A stretch of 28,748 bases of DNA from a virus: the IMG/VR virus record IMGVR_UViG_3300028557_000154, positions 1 through 28,748 of that record; one strand, written 5' to 3'. Under the pieces are notes generated by a model, which was not told where the DNA came from, searched no databases, and saw nothing but the letters and a program-made list of their open reading frames with translations. Shown here one piece after another: positions 17,458 to 24,801 of this stretch. The stretch's first letter is position 1. Each line of letters starts with the position of its first letter. The translations under genes were made by a program, and so were the position numbers.

Positions 17458-19875
17458 ATGATCAATGTAGTAAAGAGAGACGGTTCAAAAGAGCCGTTGG
17501 ACCTAGAGAAGTTTCACAAGGTAGCGGCCTTGGCATGTGATGGTATTAGTGGCGTGTCCATCTCGGATCTAGAACTCAAGACACAACTACAGTTCTATAA
17601 TAACATCAAGTCGACTGAAATTCAAGAGACGCTTATCAAGGCTGCGTCGGAACTCATCACCGAAGATACACCTAACTATCAGTACGTGGCTGGGCGACTC
17701 ATTAACTACAACCTTCGCAAGGAAGTGTATGGCAAATATGAACCAAATCATCTTCTTACCCACTATGTGAAAGTCAAATCACACGGCTATTATGACACAG
17801 AGCTAGGGACTGCATACACTCAAGAAGAATGGTATGAACTCAACGATGCAATCGATCATAGCAGAGACAATCTACTTACCTATGCGGCAATGGAACAGTT
17901 CCGTGGAAAGTATCTGGTAAGAAATAGAGTAACCAACAAGTTCTACGAAACTCCGCAGATGGCATTTATGCTCATTGCGATGACGCTCTTCAGCAGATAC
18001 AAGGAAAATAGACTCAAGTGGGTCAAGGAGTTATATGACGCAGTTAGTACATTTGACATTAGTCTTCCTACTCCTATTATGGCAGGAGTTCGTACTCCAC
18101 AGAAGCAGTTTAGTTCTTGTGTACTCATTGAAACCGGAGACTCATTGGAATCTATCAATGCTACGGCTTCGGCTATCGTTAAATATGTTTCACAAAAAGC
18201 TGGAATTGGTATTGGTGCTGGTTCTATTAGGGCTATCGGCTCTCCCATTCGTGCTGGCGACACTAGTCATACTGGTGTCACCCCTTTTTATAAGCACTTT
18301 CAGTCTGCTGTCAAAAGCTGTTCGCAGGGTGGAGTCCGAAACGGCGCGGCTACTCTCTACTATCCGCTCTGGCACCTAGAAATCAGAGATATGCTTGCCC
18401 TGAAGAATAATCGGGGTATTGAAGACAATAGAGTTCGGCATATGGACTACGGAGTCCAGTTTAACAAACTAATGTATGAGCGCTTTCTATCAAACGGTAA
18501 CATCACTCTATTCTCTCCTTCAGATGTTCCTGGTCTATATGAAGCATTCTTTGCCGACAACGACAAGTTCAAAGAACTATACGAAAAGTACGAGCGCTCT
18601 CCTAAGATTAGAAAGGAAGTGCTTCCTGCCCGGGAACTGTTTAGTACATTTATGCAAGAGCGTAAGGACACCGGCCGTGTCTATCTAATGAATGTCGATC
18701 ATTGCAACGACCACGGATCATTTGACAAACATGCGGCTCCTATCCGAATGAGCAATCTGTGCACTGAAATCACCTTGCCTACGACCCCGCTTCAGGATAT
18801 CAATGACGGTGCCAGCGTTCGAGAGCTTGTCAAGATTCCGTTTAGCGAGTGGGATCAGCACCGTGCTTGGCGAGGCCAACATCCCAATAGCCCGCTTAAG
18901 ATGCCCCAGGTAGCAGACTTTGTCGACGTGACAGATACTGACCATATGTATAGCATGGAACTAGTGGGCTCAAAGTCAGACGCAGAAATCTCATTGTGTA
19001 CTCTTGCCGCGATCAACTGGGGTAAAATCAAGAAGCCATCTGACTTTGAAAAGCCTTGCACTATTGCGGTAAGGGCGCTAGATGCTCTACTTGACTATCA
19101 AGAATATCCAGTCGCGGCCGCACGGAATGGCACTGAAAATCGTAGGCCTCTTGGCATTGGCATCATCAACCTAGCTTATTGGCTGGCAAAGAATGACACC
19201 AACTATCAGCAACCTAATCTGGAGCTTGTCCACAAGTTTGCTGAGGCCTGGTCCTACTATCTAATTAAAGCTTCAGCCGACCTGGCTACCGAACTTGGTG
19301 CTCCAAGAAAGAACCATCAGACCAAGTATTCGCTCGGTGTAGTTCCGATTGACACATACAAACGAGATGTTGACTCTCTTGTAGAACCAGTATATAATAT
19401 GAAGTGGGATGAACTACGGGCTCAACTAAAAGAGACCGGTATTCGTAACTCCACTCTAATGGCGCTCATGCCATGTGAAACAAGCGCTCAGTTAAGTAAT
19501 AGCACGAACGGTATTGAACCACCTCGGGCTCTTGTGTCCATCAAGCAGTCAAAGAATGGAGTTCTTAAGCAAGTAGTTCCTGGCATCTCATATCTTAAGA
19601 AGAAATACGACTTGCTATGGGATCAAAAGTCACCCGAGGGCTATCTAAAGATCATGGCGATCCTTCAAAAGTTCGTCGACCAAGCCATTTCAGTTAATAC
19701 GTCCTACAACCCAGCACACTATCCCGACAACGAAATCCCTGAGTCTGTTATGCTTGGGCACCTTCTAATGCACTACAAATATGGCGGTAAAACATTGTAC
19801 TACTTTAACACCAACGACGGCGCAGGCGAAATTGAAGTTCCTCAAGGTGCTGACTGCGAAAGTTGCAAACTGTAA
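17458..19875 (+). CDS. nrdA: Ribonucleoside-diphosphate reductase, class Ia, large subunit
   Basis: 805-residue NrdA, slightly longer than the E. coli enzyme. It reduces ribonucleotides to deoxyribonucleotides with NrdB. The N-terminal ATP-cone (NVVKRDGSKEPLDLEKFHK) indicates allosteric control. Active-site parts are FSSCVLIETGDSLESI, SNLCTEI (Asn, Cys, Glu of the radical site), EISLCTLAAINWG, the tyrosine pair in KTLYYFNTNDGA and the C-terminal shuttle CESCKL that is re-reduced by glutaredoxin. Between TPLQDIND and EISLCTL there are about 55 extra residues (roughly 450-508) compared with E. coli. AGGAAAA precedes ATG 17458. Promoter at 17184. Confidence 0.97.
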   Translation: MINVVKRDGSKEPLDLEKFHKVAALACDGISGVSISDLELKTQLQFYNNIKSTEIQETLIKAASELITEDTPNYQYVAGRLINYNLRKEVYGKYEPNHLLTHYVKVKSHGYYDTELGTAYTQEEWYELNDAIDHSRDNLLTYAAMEQFRGKYLVRNRVTNKFYETPQMAFMLIAMTLFSRYKENRLKWVKELYDAVSTFDISLPTPIMAGVRTPQKQFSSCVLIETGDSLESINATASAIVKYVSQKAGIGIGAGSIRAIGSPIRAGDTSHTGVTPFYKHFQSAVKSCSQGGVRNGAATLYYPLWHLEIRDMLALKNNRGIEDNRVRHMDYGVQFNKLMYERFLSNGNITLFSPSDVPGLYEAFFADNDKFKELYEKYERSPKIRKEVLPARELFSTFMQERKDTGRVYLMNVDHCNDHGSFDKHAAPIRMSNLCTEITLPTTPLQDINDGASVRELVKIPFSEWDQHRAWRGQHPNSPLKMPQVADFVDVTDTDHMYSMELVGSKSDAEISLCTLAAINWGKIKKPSDFEKPCTIAVRALDALLDYQEYPVAAARNGTENRRPLGIGIINLAYWLAKNDTNYQQPNLELVHKFAEAWSYYLIKASADLATELGAPRKNHQTKYSLGVVPIDTYKRDVDSLVEPVYNMKWDELRAQLKETGIRNSTLMALMPCETSAQLSNSTNGIEPPRALVSIKQSKNGVLKQVVPGISYLKKKYDLLWDQKSPEGYLKIMAILQKFVDQAISVNTSYNPAHYPDNEIPESVMLGHLLMHYKYGGKTLYYFNTNDGAGEIEVPQGADCESCKL

Positions 19876-20420
19876 TGCTCTACACTGGCTCGGGCAACAT
19901 TCCAACTCACATCTACTGCTTGGTTGACTCATCCTTCATTCGAAAGGATGTCAGTAAAGGCGTATTTGAACCTTGCGTTTGGTTTGCACTACATTCTAAA
20001 CCTGGGCATGCCTGGGGTTGCCATATGATGCTTGAGTGTGGTGCTGTGTATCGTGGCGTTCCACCTCATGCTCTGTCGTTCTCTAGAATGCCAGAACTTG
20101 CCTGGGGGCTAAAAGACTCTCAGATTTGGGACTGCTATGGAGATCAGTTCTCTGTTATCCGTTACACGTACCTAGATGGCCAACGAGCAGAACTGCGAAA
20201 GAGTGGCTTGTTTGGGCGCTATCTATTTACTGTGGTTCCTATGAACGATGGCTTTACTATGGAAGCCTCACAGTCAAAAGAGTTTATGTTTATCCAGTTG
20301 GACAATGGAAGATTGAGCATTATGCCTACCAACGAAGTTAGGTTCCATGATAAATCTTACACCGCCGGAGATTGGCCTGATAATATTAAATTGAACTCAA
20401 ATATTTGGCGAGTCGAATAA
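19875..20420 (+). CDS. Hypothetical protein between nrdA and nrdB
   Basis: 181-residue protein that I do not recognise. ATG 19875 overlaps the nrdA stop (TAATG), so it is coupled to nrdA translation; the in-frame TTG at 19863 lies inside nrdA and is not needed. It is rich in aromatic, His and Cys residues: HIYCLVDSSFIRKD, WFALHSKPGHAWGCHMMLE, FSVIRYTYLDG. The pattern suggests a compact beta-rich domain. The histidines and cysteines at about 42-51 (HSKPGHAWGCH) could bind metal. Its fixed place in the nrd cluster suggests a nucleotide-metabolism accessory role, by context only. Confidence 0.7.
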   Translation: MLYTGSGNIPTHIYCLVDSSFIRKDVSKGVFEPCVWFALHSKPGHAWGCHMMLECGAVYRGVPPHALSFSRMPELAWGLKDSQIWDCYGDQFSVIRYTYLDGQRAELRKSGLFGRYLFTVVPMNDGFTMEASQSKEFMFIQLDNGRLSIMPTNEVRFHDKSYTAGDWPDNIKLNSNIWRVE

Positions 20421-20423
20421 ATA
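20416..20423 (+). promoter_or_regulatory. Late-promoter-like AATAAATA
   Basis: Seven of eight bases match TATAAATA, overlapping the stop of the upstream gene and 26 bases before ATG 20450. It would allow late expression of the small gene at 20450 and possibly nrdB. Confidence 0.4.
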
Positions 20424-20449
20424 CTATACTACAACGTGGGGGTATTCAG

Positions 20450-20623
20450 ATGAACAGCGTACGAATTGACACAGACGAATATGGTGATATCGGCTCCGTC
20501 TGGAAAGTCGTTGAAGTTGAGGCCGATACTATTGCCGCCAAACTTAAACTAGTACTTGAAGATGACTATGGAACTCAAGTCACTCGATCTATTTACCAAT
20601 CAGCTCTAACTTTTATGGAATAA
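20450..20623 (+). CDS. Small hypothetical protein upstream of nrdB
   Basis: 57-residue acidic protein. ATG 20450 is chosen over the in-frame ATG at 20405, which would sit inside the previous gene and upstream of the promoter-like octamer. It starts with strands (SVRIDTDEYGDIGSVWKVVEVEAD) followed by a helix (TIAAKLKLVLEDDYG). GGGGG seven bases or so upstream may serve as ribosome site. It ends one base before nrdB. Function unknown. Confidence 0.65.
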   Translation: MNSVRIDTDEYGDIGSVWKVVEVEADTIAAKLKLVLEDDYGTQVTRSIYQSALTFME

Positions 20624-20624
20624 T

Positions 20625-21716
20625 ATGACAATTTTTGACACTACCAAGAATGACGCAACCAAGGAAACTTGTTTCTTTGGCAATCCTGTAAATATTGCTC
20701 GCTATGATAAGATGCGCTATCCCATCTTTGATAAGTTGACCGACAAGCAACTAGGTTTCTTTTGGCGCCCAGAGGAAGTCAATCTTTCTCCTGACAGCAA
20801 AGACTTTAAGTCGCTGACTCCTTCACTGGCTCACATCTTTACCTCAAATCTAAAGCGCCAGATTGTACTAGACTCTGTGCAAGGCAGGGCACCAGTATTG
20901 GCGCTTGGTCCACTTGTTTCTATTCCAGAGCTTGAAACTTGGATTCAGACGTGGACGTTCAACGAAACCATCCACAGTAAATCATACACGCACATCATCC
21001 GCAATATCTACTCCGATCCGTCGGTGGTCTTTGACGAGATGCTAGATACGCAAGAGATTTTAGACTGCGCTACCGATATCAGCAAGTACTACGATGAGCT
21101 CATTGCTCTCAATTGCCATCATGCAGTCCATGGCTATAAAAATTACGAACTATATGCACACAAGAAAGCTCTATGGCTCTGCCTTAATGCTATCAATGCG
21201 TTGGAAGGAGTACGATTCTTTGTGAGCTTTGCTTGCTCTTGGGCCTTTGCTGAGGTGAAACTCATGGAAGGCAATGCAAAGATCATCAAGCTTATCTCTA
21301 GAGACGAGAATGTCCACCTGGCATCAACCCAGCATATGCTTAAAATCCTGCCCAATGAAGACCCAGACTTTGCCGCTCTCAAGGCAGAATGCTATGACGA
21401 TGTGATTGGTATCTTCAACGATGTGGTGAACCAAGAAAAAGCCTGGGCAAAGTATCTCTTCAAGGGTGGTTCCATGATCGGACTCAACGAGGAACTACTT
21501 TGCAACTATGTAGATTGGACCGCGCACAAGCGGCTTACTTCACTTGGTGTAACGGGGCTTCCGTCTGCCGGCGCAAATCCTCTACCGTGGACTCAAAAAT
21601 GGATATCAGGCGGTGACGTTCAGGTAGCGCCGCAAGAAGCAGAGATTTCGTCATATATCATCGGCGGTGTCAAGAAGGACCTGACGGATGAATCCTTTGC
21701 AGGATTCACACTTTAA
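20625..21716 (+). CDS. nrdB: Ribonucleoside-diphosphate reductase, class Ia, small subunit
   Basis: 363-residue NrdB, carrying the diiron-tyrosyl radical cofactor. Iron ligands and the radical tyrosine are readable: LDSVQGRAP (Asp), FNETIHSKSYTHIIRN (Glu, His and the radical Tyr), NALEGVRFF (Glu) and SRDENVHL (Glu, His). This is the E. coli and T4 pattern, so a conventional tyrosyl-radical enzyme. The end (SYIIGGVKKDLTDESFAGFTL) is the flexible tail that binds NrdA. The gene starts one base after the small gene at 20450. A 7-bp stem-loop TGAATCC/GGATTCA (21689-21708) lies in its last codons. Confidence 0.97.
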   Translation: MTIFDTTKNDATKETCFFGNPVNIARYDKMRYPIFDKLTDKQLGFFWRPEEVNLSPDSKDFKSLTPSLAHIFTSNLKRQIVLDSVQGRAPVLALGPLVSIPELETWIQTWTFNETIHSKSYTHIIRNIYSDPSVVFDEMLDTQEILDCATDISKYYDELIALNCHHAVHGYKNYELYAHKKALWLCLNAINALEGVRFFVSFACSWAFAEVKLMEGNAKIIKLISRDENVHLASTQHMLKILPNEDPDFAALKAECYDDVIGIFNDVVNQEKAWAKYLFKGGSMIGLNEELLCNYVDWTAHKRLTSLGVTGLPSAGANPLPWTQKWISGGDVQVAPQEAEISSYIIGGVKKDLTDESFAGFTL

Positions 21717-21741
21717 AGAGTAGGTGGGAATTCCAGATTTG

Positions 21742-21749
21742 TATAAATA
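21742..21749 (+). promoter_or_regulatory. T4-type late promoter TATAAATA
   Basis: Exact octamer 40 bases before ATG 21790. It argues against the upstream GTG at 21724 as the start of that gene. Confidence 0.7.
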
Positions 21750-21789
21750 TGGTTCTCATGGCACACTTAGCAAAGAAGAGGAGAGCAGA

Positions 21790-21975
21790 ATGAGATCAAA
21801 ACTAGTCGAGGATATCGTCCGAGTTCTACATGACGAAGTCAATGATGAAGCCCGCCGTAGATCAATCTACCTAGAACTCATTCCAGTTTTTATTGAGCAC
21901 GAAGTCGATGATCTAGAAGAAGCTCTAGGCTATGACGACGCATATGACGAAGCTTATGAAGAGGCGATCGTATAA
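21790..21975 (+). CDS. Small acidic protein
   Basis: 61-residue acidic, helical protein (KLVEDIVRVLHDEVNDEARRRSIY; EHEVDDLEEALGYDDAYDEAYEEA). ATG 21790 has GAGGAGAG upstream and follows a perfect late promoter; an in-frame GTG at 21724 would lie upstream of that promoter. The DDAYDEAYEEA tail is strongly acidic and could mimic nucleic acid charge or bind a basic partner, which is speculative. A late promoter for the next gene overlaps its stop. Confidence 0.65.
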   Translation: MRSKLVEDIVRVLHDEVNDEARRRSIYLELIPVFIEHEVDDLEEALGYDDAYDEAYEEAIV

Positions 21976-21978
21976 ATA
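21971..21978 (+). promoter_or_regulatory. T4-type late promoter TATAAATA
   Basis: Exact octamer overlapping the previous stop codon, 27 bases before ATG 22005 of the GIY-YIG gene. Together with 21742 it makes two late promoters within 230 bases. Confidence 0.7.
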
Positions 21979-22004
21979 TATCTTTTAGTTGAAAGATATG
22001 TACC

Positions 22005-22439
22005 ATGTGGCTTTATGAAGGAACTGAGTTCACTGATCCAGAGTCGCATTACGGCTTCATATATCTAATCACCAACAATCTAACTGGGCGTAAATACATT
22101 GGGCGAAAATATTTTACTAAAGCCAAGACTCGACAAATAAAAGGCAAGAAGAAACGAAGCAGAGTTGATTCGGAATGGGTTTCTTATTGGGGCTCTTGCC
22201 AACCATTACTTGACGATATACTAACTCATGGGCAAGAAAACTTTACCAGAACTATACTAAGACTTTGTAAGACTAGAGGTGAAACAAATTATTGGGAAGC
22301 CAAGCTACAGTTTCAATACGAAGTTCTTGAAGGCGAGTCTGATTGGTACAATGCCAATATTATGATGAAGTTCACTAGGCGAAATATCGGAAACATCAAA
22401 TCGGAGACACAATGCGTTGACAAAGCTATTGGAACATAA
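22005..22439 (+). CDS. GIY-YIG-type nuclease, segE-like
   Basis: 144-residue protein of the GIY-YIG superfamily. YGFIYLITNNLTGRKYIGRK has the two signature strands (here GFIY and YIG) with Arg in the following RKYF. The end of the core has NYWEAKLQFQYEVL, where Glu is the expected catalytic acid, and DWYNANI resembles the conserved NxN region. It is close to the segE-like family of T4-like phages, whose members may be homing endonucleases or domesticated nucleases. The late promoter in front is unusual for a purely selfish gene. It overlaps the AdoMet decarboxylase start by 23 bases. Confidence 0.85.
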   Translation: MWLYEGTEFTDPESHYGFIYLITNNLTGRKYIGRKYFTKAKTRQIKGKKKRSRVDSEWVSYWGSCQPLLDDILTHGQENFTRTILRLCKTRGETNYWEAKLQFQYEVLEGESDWYNANIMMKFTRRNIGNIKSETQCVDKAIGT

Positions 22440-22788
22440 ACACCTCATCATTCGAGCCGAGGTACAAGAACCGCCCAAGAATGTAGATGAAGTAAATGTG
22501 TGGGTAAAAAATCTCGTAAGTGAGATTGACATGGAAATTATGATGGGGCCATACTCCGCATATAGTACTATGGTCGGGAATCGAGGCCTTACTACGGCGA
22601 CTGTTATTTCCACGTCACACATTGTATTACATTCTTGGGACGAAGTGGACCCCGGACTAGTGATGCTAGATGTTTACACTTGTTCTCATCTAGACTTGGA
22701 TGTTGTGTTCAAAGCTATGGAAGTGTTCAAACCAACAAAAATTGAATATAAGTTTCTTGACAGAGAACATGGGTTGACTTTAATCTAG
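22417..22788 (+). CDS. speD: S-adenosylmethionine decarboxylase proenzyme-like (SpeD/SpeH)
   Basis: 123-residue AdoMet decarboxylase of the short prokaryotic type, which supplies decarboxylated AdoMet for spermidine synthesis. The active core STSHIVLHSWDE...LDVYTC lines up with the family: the Ser before HIVLH is the processing serine that becomes the pyruvoyl group, followed by the proton-transfer His five residues later and Cys in YTC. The residue before the Ser is Thr rather than the usual Glu. TTG 22417 is used, with GGAG ten bases upstream, because LLEHKHLIIRAEV is the expected N-terminus. ATG 22412 is out of frame. The stop TAG lies inside a degenerate promoter cassette. Confidence 0.82.
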   Translation: MTKLLEHKHLIIRAEVQEPPKNVDEVNVWVKNLVSEIDMEIMMGPYSAYSTMVGNRGLTTATVISTSHIVLHSWDEVDPGLVMLDVYTCSHLDLDVVFKAMEVFKPTKIEYKFLDREHGLTLI

Positions 22789-22810
22789 GTCCTGTTACTA
22801 TACATAAATA
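22774..22810 (+). promoter_or_regulatory. Degenerate promoter cassette (R8) joined to late-like CATAAATA
   Basis: TTGACT (22774-22779), 16-base spacer and TACTAT (22796-22801), recognisably the cassette of R1-R7 (GTCCTGTTACTAT kept). The right arm of the dyad (TAATAGGA) is missing and its place is taken by CATAAATA (22803-22810), a near match to the late octamer. The 5' part codes for the end of the AdoMet decarboxylase. AAAAGGAG before ATG 22832 is kept. Confidence 0.6.
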
Positions 22811-22831
22811 CCATATGAAAAGGAGCACATC

Positions 22832-23077
22832 ATGGGTAAAAAGCGACTACGCAAGAAGAGTACCTCAAAGGGCATTCACTCATCGGTTTCCGCGGCAATT
22901 GTTTCCGCTGTCCGAGCATCACGTTCTGTGTTGGACGTGCATTATAACAAGCACAAAGCCTGGATGGAAGGAAAGAATCCATGGATCACCATGGAAGTGG
23001 GCAAGGAGAATTCCAATACCCGCTATCGTCGGTTCCGGGCCAACGATCTCTGGGGCCCGTTCAAGAAAAAAAGCTGA
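22832..23077 (+). CDS. Small basic conserved phage protein
   Basis: 81-residue, very basic protein (GKKRLRKKSTSKGIHSS at the N-terminus, ending FKKKS). The segment KAWMEGKNPWITMEVGKENSNTRYRRFRANDLWG follows a pattern I recall from small proteins of aquatic T4-like phages (K.W..GKNPW.T...P......R...VRAND.WG). Function unknown; nucleic-acid binding is plausible from charge. AAAAGGAG lies seven bases or so before ATG 22832. Another frame starting at 22815 overlaps but starts before the ribosome site. Confidence 0.8.
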   Translation: MGKKRLRKKSTSKGIHSSVSAAIVSAVRASRSVLDVHYNKHKAWMEGKNPWITMEVGKENSNTRYRRFRANDLWGPFKKKS

Positions 23078-23085
23078 ATAAGCGG

Positions 23086-23199
23086 TTCCCGCCTAGGCTT
23101 ATATGGGGCCCTGCGCCCGCGCATCTTGGCTTTGGTTTCCTCGGAAAGTGGCTTGCGTTTCCTGCCTCGGTGTGCCGCTCCAATCTTGGCTTTGTATCC
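23086..23199 (-). pseudogene. Homing endonuclease remnant: NUMOD3-like motif on the minus strand
   Basis: Read on the minus strand, this gene-free gap encodes GYKAKIGAAHRGRKRKPLSE then ETKAKMRGRRAPYKPRRE. The SEETKAKM core flanked by KIGAAHRGRK matches the NUMOD3 DNA-binding repeat found at the C-termini of GIY-YIG and HNH homing endonucleases. There is an in-frame stop just upstream (23218-23220) and no start codon or nuclease domain, so this is a fragment. The 147-base gap on the + strand holds no other clear feature. It is the only convincing minus-strand coding signature in the window. Confidence 0.6.
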
Positions 23200-23224
23200 C
23201 CATAGTACTATTAACAATCAACAA

Positions 23225-23494
23225 GTGACATCAGGAGAGAATATCATATACGATTTGTACACAAAGGGCAACTGTGCATTTTGCACCAAGGCAAAAGCTC
23301 TGCTTGAAGAAAAGAATATTATGTACCGCGAGTTTATTGTCGGCGTCAATGTAACCCGAGAAGAAGTGCTGCGGAAATTCCCTGACCAAACTATGGTTCC
23401 CATCATCGTAGCCGATAACGGTGTTACGATTGGTGGTTATGACAAACTTTATGAAAGGATAGTGACAAATGGTGCAAAACTTCTCCAAGGCTGA
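23225..23494 (+). CDS. Glutaredoxin
   Basis: About 82-89 residues. YDLYTKGNCAFCTKAKALLE has the redox CxxC (CAFC) of glutaredoxins; DQTMVPIIVADNGVTIGGYD contains the cis-Pro (TMVP) and the GGYDKL glutathione-side motif. It would donate electrons to NrdA through the C-terminal CESC. The start is uncertain. GTG 23225 is a normal start codon but has no ribosome site. A good AGGAG (23233-23237) lies downstream of it and points to ATC 23243 or ATA 23246, either of which would give the expected N-terminus just before YDLYTK. The 3' end overlaps the next gene by 26 bases. Confidence 0.88.
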   Translation: MTSGENIIYDLYTKGNCAFCTKAKALLEEKNIMYREFIVGVNVTREEVLRKFPDQTMVPIIVADNGVTIGGYDKLYERIVTNGAKLLQG

Positions 23495-23750
23495 GCTCGT
23501 CGAGTTTCTGAAAACGCAACGTAATTGGGTAGTCGACTTTATCAAGGTTGACGGTACCACCCGTTCAATGCGCTGCACTCTTGATCCAGCCCTGCTTCCA
23601 GAACAACCCGAACTAACAGAAGCTAAAGCACCTCGGGCTGAGAGTGAAGAAGTAGTACGAGTGTTTGATACAGAAAAGCAGGCTTGGCGATCATTTCGAC
23701 TTGACAAAGTCGTCGGCATTAGCTTTGTAGCGAACGAAGAGGATTTATAA
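23469..23750 (+). CDS. Conserved small phage protein, probable SH3-like barrel
   Basis: 93-residue protein. VVDFIKVDGTTRSMRCTLDPALLP and the C-terminal VVRVFDTEKQAWRSFRLDKVVG follow a pattern common in T4-like phages (FxKxDGTxRxMxCTLxPxxLP ... VxVxDxxxxxWRSFRxDxV), a family I believe is described as an SH3-type barrel. Function unknown. AAAGGA lies upstream of ATG 23469. It overlaps the glutaredoxin end and directly abuts the glycosyltransferase, so the three form one unit. Confidence 0.8.
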   Translation: MVQNFSKAELVEFLKTQRNWVVDFIKVDGTTRSMRCTLDPALLPEQPELTEAKAPRAESEEVVRVFDTEKQAWRSFRLDKVVGISFVANEEDL

Positions 23751-24740
23751 TTGCACATCATCAATGGTGAACTAATACGCTCAGACACAACTAGTAAAGC
23801 AATGGGCGGCACCGAACTACTTAGTCACAGACTAGTAGAGGCGCTTCCCAAGGAATTGCTTGACGAGGTTCAGATTGTAGTTTCTCGATTAAAGTTTCCG
23901 TTGGATGAAACTAAAATCCGAATCTATTATTGCCATGACTTGCCTAATGATCCAGAGTCTGCTCACCTAGCAAATGGTGGGTGGGCTAAGTTTCATCGGC
24001 TAGTCTTTGTATCTAACTGGCAGATGCAACAGTATGTTTCACACTATAACATTCCATGGGCCAAGTGTGTAGTCATCCAGAATAGTGTGGTTCCTATTGA
24101 AGCACACGAAAAGCCCAAGGATAAGATTAGACTTGCATACTGGTCTACACCACATCGTGGGCTTAGTATTCTATATCCAGTCTTTGCAAAGCTTTGTGAA
24201 GTTCATCCTGATATCGAGCTGAATGTTTATTCATCATTTAAGCTATATGGATGGGAAGAGTCCGATGCACCATTTAAGCCTATCTTTGATGCACTGGAAA
24301 CCCATCCTCAGGTGAACTATCACGGAACGGTTAGCAATGAAGTACTCCGAGAGGAACTAAAGAAGCAACATATCCTTGCGTATCCAAATACTTGGGTTGA
24401 AACTTCGTGTCTGGTACTAATGGAAGCAATGACGGCTGGAATGCTTGCAGTGCATCCTAACTTGGGTGCTCTATATGAAACCGCTGCTGGTTGGACTTCC
24501 ATGTACCAATATCAAGAAACGGATCAGCAACACGCTAACCATTTCTACCAGCACCTCAATCGAGCCATTGAGATAGTTAAGGAAGGCAAACTGCAAGAGC
24601 ATCTAGCCACACAGAAGACCTATGCCGATGTGTTCTATAACCCCATCGGGAAGCATGCACAGTGGGAATCATTGCTTGTCTCCCTCCTCAATGAACCCCG
24701 AGCCCTACAAGCCGAGGAATATTTCACGTTCCGCACATAA
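23751..24740 (+). CDS. Glycosyltransferase, GT-B/GT4-like
   Basis: 329-residue glycosyltransferase starting with TTG directly after the previous stop. The N-terminal half includes SKAMGGTELLSHRLVEALP (typical GGxE start of GT4 enzymes), FVSNWQMQQYV and VIQNSVVP. The C-terminal half includes RLAYWSTPHRGLSILYPVF, a donor-binding segment, and AYPNTWVETSCLVLMEAMTAG with the E-x7-E arrangement that binds the nucleotide sugar. The sugar and acceptor are not readable; phage relatives are proposed to glycosylate DNA, virion proteins or host glycans. The TTG start may keep expression low. AGAGGA is the likely ribosome site. Confidence 0.85.
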   Translation: MHIINGELIRSDTTSKAMGGTELLSHRLVEALPKELLDEVQIVVSRLKFPLDETKIRIYYCHDLPNDPESAHLANGGWAKFHRLVFVSNWQMQQYVSHYNIPWAKCVVIQNSVVPIEAHEKPKDKIRLAYWSTPHRGLSILYPVFAKLCEVHPDIELNVYSSFKLYGWEESDAPFKPIFDALETHPQVNYHGTVSNEVLREELKKQHILAYPNTWVETSCLVLMEAMTAGMLAVHPNLGALYETAAGWTSMYQYQETDQQHANHFYQHLNRAIEIVKEGKLQEHLATQKTYADVFYNPIGKHAQWESLLVSLLNEPRALQAEEYFTFRT

Positions 24741-24744
24741 ATCG

Positions 24745-24801
24745 TTTGACTTTAATTAGAGTCCTGTTACTATGATAATAGGATTTGAAAAGGATATATG
24801 A
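24745..24801 (+). promoter_or_regulatory. Early-type promoter cassette, copy 6 (R6)
   Basis: TTGACT (24746-24751), dyad at 24762-24783, then GATTTGAAAAGGA instead of GAAGTGAAAAGGA. It sits nearly 20 kb from the R1-R5 cluster and precedes a much larger gene than the other copies. Confidence 0.85.

Noticed and set aside
18053-18080. TTGACA-N16-TATTAT inside nrdA
   Set aside because: It is a fair promoter match, but it lies deep inside a conserved coding segment with no gene start downstream, so it is probably chance.
18035-18379. Second + strand open frame within nrdA
   Set aside because: It overlaps the conserved nrdA sequence in another frame, has low-complexity hydrophobic content and no ribosome site. 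It is a shadow frame.
21689-21708. Stem-loop TGAATCC/GGATTCA at the nrdB end as a terminator
   Set aside because: The 7-bp stem has no T tract after it and lies within codons of the conserved NrdB tail. It may be mRNA structure only.
21724-21789. GTG 21724 as start of the acidic protein
   Set aside because: A perfect late promoter (21742-21749) lies between this GTG and ATG 21790, and the latter has a strong GAGGAGAG ribosome site.
23086-23199. The gene-free gap as a structured RNA or tRNA
   Set aside because: Only short GC hairpins such as GCGG/CCGC are visible and there is no terminator. The minus-strand NUMOD3-like reading explains the sequence better.
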